DNA of 64,000 nt from Eukaryota sp. TZLM1-RC (Eukaryota > Metamonada: BaSk clade), in assembly GCA_040285825.1 (NCBI GenBank), contig JAUPSS010000004.1, forward strand, positions 2,832,550 to 2,896,549, given 5' to 3'. The number at the start of each line of letters is the position of its first letter. Position 1 is the first letter of the stretch. The notes under the pieces are model-generated. The model was not told the DNA's origin, did not search any database, and saw only the letters and a list, made by a program, of their open reading frames with translations. This document shows positions 21,039-30,958 of the stretch, piece after piece. The translations under genes and the position numbers were made by a program.

Positions 21039-22286
21039 ATGTCCGCCTGGTCTGATCTTAATCTTCCCGACTCCATATCTAATGCAGTCTCTGCTCTCAA
21101 TTGGACTGCACCCACACCAATACAATCTAAAGTAATACCTGTGCCCGATGAAAAGGATGTCATTGGCTTAGCTGAGACAGGTTCCGGAAAGACAGCTGCT
21201 TTCACTATTCCTATGCTGAAATCCTTCCTTCAATCCCCACGGCCCTTCTTTGGTCTCATTATTGCTCCCACAAGAGAGCTAGCCATCCAAATAGGTGACA
21301 CTGTCCGAGCCCTGGGCGGGCCTCTCTCCGTTAGGCAATCAGTACTGGTAGGTGGTGTAGACATGGTCACCCAGGCTCTCTCCCTCTCTAAACGCCCCCA
21401 CATCATCATTGCAACCCCAGGAAGACTTACTGATCACTTATCCACAACGAAAGGTTTCGATCTTTCACAGGTTGGTTACTTTGTTTTGGATGAGGCTGAT
21501 AGACTACTTGATTCCAGTTTCGAAGAAGAACTTTCCACTATTATAAAAGCTCTTCCTTCTAAAAGAAGAACTTTGCTGTTTTCGGCAACAATGACCCGGA
21601 AGGTGATTAAACTCCAAAGGGCAAGTCTTAATCAAAAAGTCGAAAAGATTGAAGTTGACCGGAAAGGGGCGACTGTCAAGACACTTTCCCAGTCATTTGT
21701 ATTCTGCCCAGCCAAGTATAAGGATTGCTATCTACTTTTAACATTAATTAAGCTATCTGGGAAGAGCACCATTGTGTTCACTTCTACCTGCGTTGCCACC
21801 CAAAGAATCGCTCTTGTCCTTCGAAATTTAGGATATTCTGCCATCCCATTACACGGGCAGTTAAACCAAGCAGAACGACTTGGAAGTTTGAATAAATTTA
21901 AATCTGGAAGTGATACTTTGCTGATAGCAACAGATGTGGCGTCTAGAGGTCTTGACATTCCCAGTGTTGATGTTGTCATTAATTATGATGTTCCTCCCAA
22001 TTCAAAGGATTATGTTCATCGAGTAGGAAGGACAGCAAGAGCAGGGCGTAATGGTAAGGCTATCTCTTTGGTCACACAATATGATATAGAAATGTTCCAA
22101 AAAATTGAGAATTTTGTTGGTGGAGATGATTATAAAATGGACCAATTCCAACTGGAAAAAGAAGAAGCTTTGGTGTTGTCAGAAAGGGTTAATGAAGCTT
22201 CTAGGTTAGCGAATACGCAATTAAAGGACGAAGCTGGTAGTAAAAGGAGAAGGAATGGAGGAGGAAGGAAGGTTAAAAGAAGGTAA
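21039..22286 (+). CDS. DDX47: DEAD-box RNA helicase DDX47/Rrp3
   Basis: DDX47/Rrp3 is a nucleolar DEAD-box helicase needed for 18S rRNA maturation. All core motifs are present: Q motif (TAPTPIQSKVIP), motif I AETGSGKT, Ia PTRELA, Ib TPGRL, II DEAD, III SAT, IV-like IVFTSTC, V ATDVASRGLD and VI HRVGRTARAG. The combination KRPHIIIATPGRL, the RNLGYSAIPLHGQ-type segment and the end VTQYDIEMFQKIE match the DDX47 subfamily rather than other DEAD proteins. The C-terminus is basic (KRRRNGGGRKVKRR), fitting nucleolar localisation. The frame opens at 20973, but ATG at 21039 (MSAWSDLNLPD) is the natural start of the family; 21039-22286 gives 415 residues. It is convergent with the NAA25-like gene, 298 bp apart. 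Confidence 0.93.
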   Translation: MSAWSDLNLPDSISNAVSALNWTAPTPIQSKVIPVPDEKDVIGLAETGSGKTAAFTIPMLKSFLQSPRPFFGLIIAPTRELAIQIGDTVRALGGPLSVRQSVLVGGVDMVTQALSLSKRPHIIIATPGRLTDHLSTTKGFDLSQVGYFVLDEADRLLDSSFEEELSTIIKALPSKRRTLLFSATMTRKVIKLQRASLNQKVEKIEVDRKGATVKTLSQSFVFCPAKYKDCYLLLTLIKLSGKSTIVFTSTCVATQRIALVLRNLGYSAIPLHGQLNQAERLGSLNKFKSGSDTLLIATDVASRGLDIPSVDVVINYDVPPNSKDYVHRVGRTARAGRNGKAISLVTQYDIEMFQKIENFVGGDDYKMDQFQLEKEEALVLSERVNEASRLANTQLKDEAGSKRRRNGGGRKVKRR

Positions 22287-22584
22287 TTGGAAGGTAATTG
22301 GAGGGTTAGTCTTTTGTTGGTTTCCTGATTTTTGCATATTTCTTATTTAATTATTTTTGATTTTGTCTTTAGAACTTTATTATTTTTTTTTGGGAATTTT
22401 TTAATAAATTAATTGGATTTTTATTGTATCCGATTTCATTATCTAATTCTGTGAAAATCCTTAGTCAAATGATTATCAATTTTTTTATTTAAATTATTGC
22501 AACAATAATGATTTTTTTAAATAAATTGATTTTTATTTTCATAAAAAGATTCAAACTGAATTCAAAACTGCAAAAACGAAAAGA

Positions 22585-24927
22585 TTATTTATTAAATTGT
22601 TTCTTCATTTTCTTCATATAAGCAACCAATTTACCTAGTGTTTCATGTTCACTACGCACATTGTTTTCAACAAACAAATCTAATGATGGGGAAAACGGTT
22701 CCACGGTGGCTAAACCAATAGAATCCAAGTGATCAACACAATTAGACAAATCTTGATGAAAATTGGAAGCCCTGTTGTTACCTGCCAAGAAGAAAGGAAA
22801 AACAAAATAAATCAGAATAAAGCAAAAAGAAATTAATTGATGATATTCAAGATTTTGTAATAAGGAAAGGAGCGACATTTCGTGTGAACCAAATTTTGGG
22901 CTAATGGCACTCAGGGGATATGAAAAGAGATCAACAGCTACTGAAGGAGAAAAATTTCGAAACGTCACTGAATAGTCCCGTGCCTGTTCCAAATATCGAC
23001 TTACAAAAAATTCATCAATATCTTCACGTTTCACAATTTTTGAAAGCAAGAGTAATAATTGTTCAAGCAACAGTGTCTCACCAATAGAATTGTCCATGGT
23101 ATTAGGACAAAAATGATTGCAAGAGTGATTTGATTGAAGATTTGATTGGAGGAGACACTTTGGTATCGAGTAATCTCTAATTTCAATCAACTGTTCGGTT
23201 GGGACATCAGGTTTTTCAAAAACAAAATCTTCAGATGAATTTTTCAAAAAATCAATCAAGAGCTTCCAATAATGAGCCCTTCTTAACGCAAGTGAGCCCT
23301 TCACCTTGTCAATCATTGTCAAGAATTCTTCTGATTTATGAACACCACTGCCATTAATTACACTTCTACTTAAGGCCTCAGGACCCTCATCTGAAACAAA
23401 ACCTTGTGCAAATTTCAAAATTTGGTCTAAAGAACTCAACATAATTTCAAAGTCACACCGGAACTTGAAAGAGGAGAATAGTAAAAAGGAAGTGGAAAGT
23501 AATTGAACAAATTTAATATTTAATTTAGAATAAAAAGTTAAAAAACTATCGAGATTGGCACAAATTAAAGAGTAATAAGTGCCATACGCGTTACAAACAC
23601 CTTCAAAAAGTAAACCACTTTCTTCAGAAGTCAGATCATTTTGAACCTTTGATGACGTGTGTTTTTGAACTGCTGCCAAAGCAAGTGATGGTTTTTCCAA
23701 CGAAAAATAGTATGAAACTGGCAGAAAATGTCCTTCAACAATAAGATTTTCTACAAAATCGGGGGAAAACTTGATAATATTATCAGGATTGGTTTTGAGA
23801 GTAAAATAAAGGAAATTCGATTTCTTGGTGAAATTAAACTTGGAAAAATTACATTGATTGAATACTTCAGGGTCGAAAAAATTCGTTGAAATATCAACAA
23901 CATTCAAATTAGAGATCAAGAGGTCAAAATCATCAACCATCATGTTTAAATCATCAATGAAAGAGAAACAATGCTTTTTTACATTTGAAATATACAAGTT
24001 TAAATCACCTTCTGTTTTAGCAATTAATAATTGTTTTTCAAACATTAAACTAGCCAAACTCAGAGTTCTTCGGTGTTGAATTGAGGGTGATGGATCTAAA
24101 GATGTCAAAAAATTAGAAATTTTCAAGCAAAGATCATCAAAAATTTCAATATCATTTGACACTGACGATAAAATCTTAAATAATTCCTGGAAATACAACC
24201 AATTAGGAATTTCATCTCTCCAGGACAATTCAATTAATCTTAGACAATCATTAGCAATCATTCTTGACTGACCTTCCGAATGACGCATCAAGACCACACG
24301 TGTCCATTTGAGATCTCTTTCGTCCACATCATTTTCTAATTGTGATAATACTTTTAAACAATCAATCAAATTGATTGTCCTGAACAGTTTGAGAGCAATT
24401 CTTTTTTCTGCCTGATTCAACTTGGGAAGAATTTTAGATAATAAAGATAACGCTAACTTTCTCAACTTTGGTTTTCTGTTGGATCGAGCTTCCAATAAGT
24501 TGCAGGCGACAACGCCAAAGTAATACGAAATCTTGGACTCAGCCTTATATAGAGTAAGCAAAAGTTTAGAAGCCTCCATATAGTTGCTGCTTCTTATTGA
24601 CATCATGGCCTTCTTCTCTAACACCACAGGATCTTTAGTATCGGACCCATAGAATCGATCATAGAGAGCAATAATGTCAGCGTTACGACCAAGAGGCTTT
24701 AATGCGGCTTCAAATAGTGGTAAGTATGATGGATCATTACATAATGGTAAAGCCAGGTCAATGGCAGATGAAGCTTCTTCTAGATCATGAAGGCGAATGT
24801 GACAAAGAGCTTTTAGTACATGATATTCAAAATTGTTGGGTGAGCGTTGCAAAAGATGTGTAAGTGTCTTGAGCGCCTTTTGAGGTTTATTTTGATTGAG
24901 ATCAGTATAGACGGAAGCCCTTCTCAT
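22585..24927 (-). CDS. NAA25: NatB auxiliary subunit NAA25/Mdm20-like, TPR-type
   Basis: NAA25/Mdm20 anchors the NatB N-terminal acetyltransferase (catalytic NAA20) to ribosomes. The 780-residue protein begins MRRASVYTDLNQNKPQKALK, matching the R-x-x-x-IYD-L-D-G-N-x-x-x-A-L start of the family, followed by tandem helical repeats (HVLKALCHIRLHDLEEA; LLLTLYKAESKISYYFGVVA; NWLYFQELFKI). The length is close to yeast Mdm20 and shorter than the animal proteins. Near the C-terminus an odd hydrophobic run (LISFCFILIYFVFPFFLAG) interrupts a helical region. It ends at a TTCTTGGCAG/G-like 3' splice sequence, so unspliced intron cannot be excluded, although the frame stays open. ATG at 24925-24927. A family B retroelement end lies about 55 bp upstream of the start. 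Confidence 0.72.
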   Translation of the reverse strand: MRRASVYTDLNQNKPQKALKTLTHLLQRSPNNFEYHVLKALCHIRLHDLEEASSAIDLALPLCNDPSYLPLFEAALKPLGRNADIIALYDRFYGSDTKDPVVLEKKAMMSIRSSNYMEASKLLLTLYKAESKISYYFGVVACNLLEARSNRKPKLRKLALSLLSKILPKLNQAEKRIALKLFRTINLIDCLKVLSQLENDVDERDLKWTRVVLMRHSEGQSRMIANDCLRLIELSWRDEIPNWLYFQELFKILSSVSNDIEIFDDLCLKISNFLTSLDPSPSIQHRRTLSLASLMFEKQLLIAKTEGDLNLYISNVKKHCFSFIDDLNMMVDDFDLLISNLNVVDISTNFFDPEVFNQCNFSKFNFTKKSNFLYFTLKTNPDNIIKFSPDFVENLIVEGHFLPVSYYFSLEKPSLALAAVQKHTSSKVQNDLTSEESGLLFEGVCNAYGTYYSLICANLDSFLTFYSKLNIKFVQLLSTSFLLFSSFKFRCDFEIMLSSLDQILKFAQGFVSDEGPEALSRSVINGSGVHKSEEFLTMIDKVKGSLALRRAHYWKLLIDFLKNSSEDFVFEKPDVPTEQLIEIRDYSIPKCLLQSNLQSNHSCNHFCPNTMDNSIGETLLLEQLLLLLSKIVKREDIDEFFVSRYLEQARDYSVTFRNFSPSVAVDLFSYPLSAISPKFGSHEMSLLSLLQNLEYHQLISFCFILIYFVFPFFLAGNNRASNFHQDLSNCVDHLDSIGLATVEPFSPSLDLFVENNVRSEHETLGKLVAYMKKMKKQFNK

Positions 24928-24984
24928 GGAAAGTTATTGTAATCAAAAAATAATTATTGTTTGTGGTTTTTTTTAATTTATTTT

Positions 24985-25410
24985 TATTCAACAACAAATA
25001 TGAAATACACAATTAAAACTCCACATCCTCAAAACCTGCCTCCCCTACATCAAAACAATTAATTGCTAAAGATTCAGAAAATTTCCCAAAAGAAGATAGT
25101 GAATCAGAAATTAGTGTTACCATTCCCTTAAAAATAGAAAATACAATCCTGTTTTGCCAGTAAACACGATTAAAAATTCTTCCAGTTCTTTCCTTTACAA
25201 CTACAACAAAATCCTCAAGGAAAGCCATAGCAGCCTTACCTAGAGATCCAAGCAAAGAAAAAACAAATGGACATAAATTATATTGGGCATGAGAATTTTC
25301 ATTAACCGAGGAAATGGGTTTCGCATATTTAGCAATTTTATATTTTTCTCCTGCAAGAAGAGGATTATTTACATCCGAGTTAATGAAATGTTCGTTAGAG
25401 GAATTACGTT
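24985..25410 (-). mobile_element. Family B non-LTR retroelement, 3'-end copy upstream of NAA25
   Basis: It encodes the last ~125 residues of family B (NSDVNNPLLAGEKYKIAKYA; KERTGRIFNRVYWQNRIVFS; IFKGMVTLISDS) in one open frame, plus the 3' tail ending at the AT-rich sequence near 24985. It is close to identical in protein to the copy at 45.1-45.6 kb. The lack of stops suggests a fairly recent insertion. It sits between the NAA25 start and a Fanzor relic, so NAA25 promoter elements lie in or next to it. Confidence 0.75.
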
Positions 25411-25623
25411 TGTGGTTTTCATTTGAAATGCATACTTTCATCAAGCATCATTCAAATTTATTCCAAGAACTTACATTCTTGGTGAGATCGACCACAGACG
25501 TTCTAGAAATTTCGAATAATTGGCCACCAATCTCAGTGAGCCCATTTCTCCTCTAGAACAATACATAGCTTTGAAGCTTTAGTTTCTTTGTGGTCTCTAG
25601 AACTCTTCTGGTCTTCTTCCATA
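25411..25623. other. Spacer between family B end and Fanzor relic
   Basis: About 200 bp, moderately AT-rich. No feature is recognised; it may be the 3' flank of the Fanzor relic. Confidence 0.3.
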
Positions 25624-26520
25624 TTAGTGCTCACTAATTGCAATTTCTAGTTGATTTAGGGATGCAGAAATGTCTCTAGATAAACTTGATTACATTCTGG
25701 ACAACTGAAATAGGCGTTGTGAACTTTAACTTCACCATCAACAGCTCAAAATATATTTTGGTGCAGCATCTTGCAGCAGTTCACCTTTGCAGATGTCATA
25801 TATTCATCTCCGATCTTCACATTAGCAAATGAACATTGTAACAACTTGAGAAACACCTTACGTGGTGTTTTCACTTTTTGTCGTGATGTACCAACACCTC
25901 CATTGCCAAACCACACCCTTACTTCTCCACCGTCTGCAAATTGTTTCACTTTGTTGATAATTGAGCTGAATCTTGTTTGTTTTCTTATAAAGAAGTCAAA
26001 TGTGTTTCTCATCAATGCTTTTCGAGCACTCAGATATAATTGCTGCTTTAGCAATGAACGTCTTACGGTTACCTTCATGGTCCTTATAGTCACCGATAGT
26101 TTATATTTCAAGCAGATAATGGTTCAATTTCTGCACGTCATCAACATCTATTGATGTGTGGGTCAGTGAAGCGGAGTGATTGATTTTTTGTTGCTTTGGT
26201 GCCAAGAAGATATTGGATACGGTCGGCCCTGAACGTGCTCCAATGCTGGAACCACATACATTTGAGTGGTTGGCGTCGATGGCCCAGAACACCATTTCCG
26301 TCTCATCATCAGGCGCCTACCACTCAATAGCTTTTGGTTTCTGGCGAGGTCTTGGTCGTTCAACCTTGGCTTGCAAGCTATGTTTTCTATTCCGAGTGGT
26401 TTCGTATGTTTTAACCAATTTTTCCCTCAATCTTCACTGCTTTAGATTGGCATACGCCATGCTATTCAATGCACAATACAGCTGATCATGCTATTGACGA
26501 AGCCCTGTCAACCATTACTG
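25624..26520 (-). pseudogene. Fanzor pseudogene, second lineage
   Basis: Minus-strand pieces in order start near 26470-26300, with LREKLVKTYETTRNRKHSLQ and, after a TAG, EMVFWAIDANHSNVCGSS. The last carries a RuvC-I-like Asp in AIDANHSN. Then 26111-25746 has VRVWFGNGGVGTSRQKVKTP followed by RKVFLKLLQ, and KIGDEYMTSAKVNCCK (the D-E-x-x-T-S motif). After a frameshift come YFSCPECNQVY and a second frameshift into SRDISASLNQLEIAISEH with a TAA at 25624-25626. These correspond to the Cys finger and RuvC-III RD region of Fanzor/TnpB proteins. The GNGG-G-SRQ-VKTPRK block is shared with the relic at 42.4-42.8 kb but not the 8.4 kb one. At least two nonsense codons and two frameshifts are present. Confidence 0.75.
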
Positions 26521-26634
26521 AGCTGTGTTCCTTTACCTTTGACTTTACTTTTGAGCTTTATTTCCAGAAACTAAAATATTTGCTAATATATTTTTTTATT
26601 TACTGTATTTTAAACTCAATTTTTTTAATAAACT

Positions 26635-26941
26635 TGCACACTCAATAAAATAAACTCATAACTAATGGGACGAAATTCATTGAACCAAGATTTCCTCTAC
26701 AAAATCTTGGTCTGCTTGCTGTCTAGCTAAAGCTTCTCTTATTCGATTCAAAAACCGAGGTAATCTAATAATATAGGCAAATTGAATCCGAGAACGCAAT
26801 CAACAATATCAAATCTTTTCATTGTTTCTTGTTGATCAATTTTTTGGAAGTCATTCAAAAAAGTTTCTGCTTCAACTGATAATCTTCCATTTATCGAAAA
26901 TGGGAAAGCAATAAAAACTAGCTTTGTATTTCTACCAGCAA
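26635..26941 (-). mobile_element. Family A non-LTR retroelement, 3'-end copy
   Basis: It matches the last ~80 codons and 3' UTR of family A (TKLVFIAFPFSINGRLSVEA; CTCATAACTAATGGGACGAA on the plus strand) and is truncated at about 26941. It lies directly upstream of the Fanzor relic on the same strand and may separate it from its lost N-terminal part. Confidence 0.75.
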
Positions 26942-28694
26942 TAAAGGAATTCAATTGTGAAATTTTACGAATTTATTGAATCTAAAAACACCCTTGTTTA
27001 AACGAACAACTGCTTTGACTAACAAAGATTTCATCAAATTTCACATCAGTTTACTAATTTTAGAAAAAAAAATGTTTGCAGCAGGTTCAGTATCTATTAT
27101 AAATGTGTCTATAAATCAGTTTGTCCAGGTTATATTTTTTTGTGGATGTAAAAAGTTGAAAATAAACCAATTTTTAAAAGTAACTAAAACGAGAAATCAA
27201 TCATTTTTGATTGTCTGTACAACCGTCCGTTTTCAGGAAGGTCTATGCAGTCATGGAAACGTGCCTGCTCCGTACATCAGTTCTTTTAGTGGCCAGGTGT
27301 GTGATTATATTGATGGACAGCTGACGAAGCTGACCAGAGTTTTTGCCTGCGCTTCCATAAAGATAGTCATTTTCTGACTCAGCATCAATTCTGGATCCAG
27401 TGTCTTGTCCTTGTGGCGGCCTCTAAGCCAAAAGTCAGACATCCATTCAACAGAGCTGGCAAAGTTTATGTGTATGAGAAGCTCGAGTGAATCTCTACAT
27501 CATGGCCGCTGGATTCTGCCATTAGCGTGAGGATGTTGGTCGATAAAATGATCAGACAGTCAACAATAAAATTTCATTTCTTTATTCACAACTTTTCTGT
27601 TACCATTAATTTGTGTTTGAAAAGACATGTTGTATTTTGTGAATAAAATGCGTCATCATCTTTGTATAACATCTCTTTAATTCAACTAGATTGGTGGATA
27701 GAAAATTGAAAATTTAAGGTCACAAATTTGTTGTGAGAAAATTGCCAAAACAGTAAGTAATTGAATGTTGTTAAATCAAAATTATTATTTGACTATGAAC
27801 AAAAGAATGAAGAGAGTTCATTAGAAGACAAAGCAAACAATTTTTGACGAAAACTAATGGAATGAATATTGAAATTGTCTTTCGAAATTGGAAGTAATCA
27901 GCGAGATTTCAAAGGCAATCAATTTTGCAACTGCTTAATAATTCAACTGAAAATGGTAACTACAACAAAAAATACAATAACATAGAAAGTTTATGTCCTC
28001 AAAACAATTGAGATGGTTATCAGTGCCAATTTACTTTAACACCAAATACAAGGATATTGACCATATATATTTAAAAATGTCAAAAATTGTAAACTAAAAC
28101 CTGATTCGTTGAAAAGACCTGTCAAAAAGCTTATTTACATGGTTTCTACTTCATAATGAAAGTGAGTCATCCTTGATAAAAAAAGGTCACCAAATCTTCT
28201 CACAATAGAAAAACAAATGGAAAAGTGTATTGAATAGTGTCTTCTTCATGATTTCGACATGATTTGTTCATAATTCTCGATCGTTGTATTTTCAGCATAT
28301 TTTAATTGAGCGAAATTATTGTTTTGCTGCAACTTCTTGGTGGATGGGCTGCACAAATTGATTAAAAACCAATAAGATTACAATTTGGTCTTTAAAGTAA
28401 AGGTTATGCATTCAAGACCAAATAGACATCAAATTTATTAAGTCTTGGAGGCTGATTAATCAACATAGACAACAAATGATGTTCAGGGTTTATATTTTCC
28501 ATGATTAATATGACATTGCTAATTGACGATTGTATTTGAAACCTCTATGAAAACATCACTTCTTCTGTGAATTTCGTCTTTTAAAAGATTGAAAGAATTT
28601 TACTCTGATTATTAGTTTTTGTCAATATATTTCTTCCAATTAACGAATTTTTCCAAAATTTCAATAGGATTAAATTTCCTATGAAGAATTTCCT
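26942..28694. other. Long gap, mostly AT-rich, with one coding-like patch
   Basis: At 27230-27540 the base composition is richer in G+C. Two minus-strand frames stay open for about 50 codons each (for example WMSDFWLRGRHKDKTLDPEL in one), suggesting a remnant of an unidentified gene, possibly more of the Fanzor locus. From 27.55 to 28.69 kb I see only AT-rich sequence; the last part must hold the promoter of the 28695 gene. Confidence 0.35.
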
Positions 28695-29594
28695 ATGACA
28701 GTTTTCAGTGAATTGGCCACTGTTTTTCCTGTTCTTGAACAGTACTTCATCAAAGCTTCAGGTGCTGTACCTACCAGGGAAACAGCTGAAAAGACAAGAT
28801 CAAAGCTTCAATCTCTTGGATTCGATGCTAGTTACATGGGAGATGACGAATTATGCTCCACTTTCGTTCACCGCGATGCTACTGATCAGCATCTCGTCCT
28901 CACTAAACACGGACACTTTGACTATCGCTCCAATTTGGAGAAATATGACTGGAACAAGCGTCCATGGACCGAATTTCGGGATCTAGAAATTGCCTTCTAT
29001 ACCTACGATGAGTGCCTTTCCTTTAGGAAGACTTTTGGAGAGTCTGGACTAAGAAATCCATTAGTATCCTACATCATTACCTTGTTGAATCAACTTGGAG
29101 ATGAGACACCGTTTGATGACGATCTTTCGTACAATGATTATGTAGAGTTTGTCATTAATAGGTCAAAAGCCTTCGGAAACCATCCTCGACTCAGAAGTTA
29201 CGTTACTGCTTTACAGACACAGTGGGTTGATATGGAGGTAGTGGGTGAACCATATTATCAATTCTTCTATCTCATCTTTGAGCTCTTGTATGTACGCAAG
29301 GATTCAGCTCACGTTCGTTCTAAAGTAAGTGAATGCGGTGAAGATTTAATGTCACTAATTGCTTGCACTACCTTATCCCAAGAAGCCCAGAATATCCTTA
29401 CTACCTTTATTCTAGCATATTTTCCTCTTATGGGATCGCGAAACAATGACCGCCACACTCAAATACAGACAGTGCTGAGAAAATCTGATTTCTGCAAGTT
29501 GAAAGGTGTACCAAAAGTACAACACTATCGACCAGGAAGGTATATGCCTGTTAAGATGTTCTATGGTTTGTACAATAGTGTAATAAATTGTTAA
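28695..29594 (+). CDS. Unrecognised 299-residue soluble protein
   Basis: The frame begins MTVFSELATVFPVLEQYFIK and ends with a TAA after NSVINC. Codon composition is like the host genes, richer in G+C than the flanks. There are no membrane segments, signal peptide, zinc ligands or nucleotide-binding motif. It is rich in aromatic and acidic residues (DDDLSYNDYVEFVINRSKAF; YYQFFYLIFELLYVRKDSA) with a helical look from residue 110 to 250 and a basic C-terminus. I do not recognise a family. A decayed Fanzor locus lies 200 bp downstream, but nothing shows a link. A host gene of unknown function is the best reading. Confidence 0.6.
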   Translation: MTVFSELATVFPVLEQYFIKASGAVPTRETAEKTRSKLQSLGFDASYMGDDELCSTFVHRDATDQHLVLTKHGHFDYRSNLEKYDWNKRPWTEFRDLEIAFYTYDECLSFRKTFGESGLRNPLVSYIITLLNQLGDETPFDDDLSYNDYVEFVINRSKAFGNHPRLRSYVTALQTQWVDMEVVGEPYYQFFYLIFELLYVRKDSAHVRSKVSECGEDLMSLIACTTLSQEAQNILTTFILAYFPLMGSRNNDRHTQIQTVLRKSDFCKLKGVPKVQHYRPGRYMPVKMFYGLYNSVINC

Positions 29595-29800
29595 AGATAG
29601 GTGGATAGTTAATGTATTTGGTAAACAGCTAATCTTGGGCTATTTATTTGAAAGTTGAACCAAACTTAATCAGATACATTAGACATATTTCTCTAACACC
29701 ATGTTTACTTACAATTTTCCCTACCTTTTTGGCAAAGATTATCATCTAACATGCAATTCTTAGTAAAAAATAGAAAGTTCAAAATGGTTTCGTTTCAACA

Positions 29801-30922
29801 GTAGAACTTGACTTTTTTATAGAAAATTGTAAACAAAGGTTGGGATTAACCAAAGTTTCTATTGAAAGAAAAAAAGAATTTGCTCAAATGTTAGAACAAA
29901 TCAAAACTACTGAATTGTGGTAAAATGATAATAAAGAATTTCTGTTTGAACATCTACAACAAGTAATCCGTATTCTTGTTGAAATGAGAATGCGCTTCTT
30001 TCATCATCAATTCCAGTATACTGACGAAGAATCTCCAATAAAAATTGTAAATAAAGGAATAAATAGAACAATCAAGGACCAAGACAAGCTTACTTTGATT
30101 TCTAAGTGTGTTCACAAGAACCACTTAACTACTGTCAGAAGAACATCCTTCCTTAAATGTTTTTTACTGTGCCAATATGAAAATTCTGAGTATAGAAAGT
30201 TAGAGATTGATTTGATGAATGGTTATGATTTTGATGTCCTTCAGATTGAAGAAGCATTTTCCACAATCGAAACTGTGTCTTCAATGAATGAATACGACTA
30301 TGATGCGTATTTCGATTTTAATGATTTCTCAATTCAACTACCACATTTAAGCGAATCAATTAAATTGACACCAAATAAATTACCCATAAGGCGGATGTTC
30401 GTCGCAAAGTCAGACGAAGACATATGAGATTTAAAACTATCAAAGATTGAAGCCGAAAAAGTAATGGGAGATATGGGTATTGCGAATTACCCTTTGAAAC
30501 AGAAAAATTGCTTTAATCACCTGAATTTCTTTCGTCTAATGCTACAAAATCTTGATAATGAGCTTGGTCAAAGAAAGATTCAATTTCCAGATAATACATC
30601 AATGAATCGAGTGTAGCACTACACAGCCAAACAAATTGCCATCAATTATGGCATTAGTTTCCGCAAAGACTTTCATGAATACGTTTTGCGGTGGTTAAAC
30701 ATGATCACCTCAAAATAGTTCATTGAACAATTTAATCAAAAGAAGCTTACTAGAAAAATTGATTTTCAACAAGAATGGGATAAACAGTAGGATTCACTTG
30801 AAGAAAAAGAAAAATCAACACCGTGGGGTTTAGTGAAGTGTCAGACGTGCAGCCCGGATTGGAATAGAGACTTCAACTCTGCCATAAATATATCCCATTA
30901 TAACATCTGCAATCAAGGGTGA
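29801..30922 (+). pseudogene. Fanzor-like pseudogene: one frame with five nonsense codons
   Basis: One reading frame runs for 373 codons with internal stops TAA 29921, TGA 30425, TAG 30614, TAG 30716 and TAG 30788, and no frameshift. Near the C-terminus GLVKCQTCSPDWNRDFNSAI (then NI) is the C-x2-C finger plus NRD-N-A-NI of TnpB/Fanzor proteins. Before it AKQIAINYGISFRKDFHEYV resembles the NN-x-x-x-F...R-V helix found in Fanzor #1. The catalytic middle (RuvC-I to D-E-x-x-T-S) is absent, so an internal deletion is likely. The N-terminal 200 codons are unrecognised. The final stop lies 36 bp before the villin ATG. Another TnpB-like family with the same finger is possible. Confidence 0.55.
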
Positions 30923-30958
30923 AGGTAGACCATCCATTTTCGTGAGACCAAAAACAGC

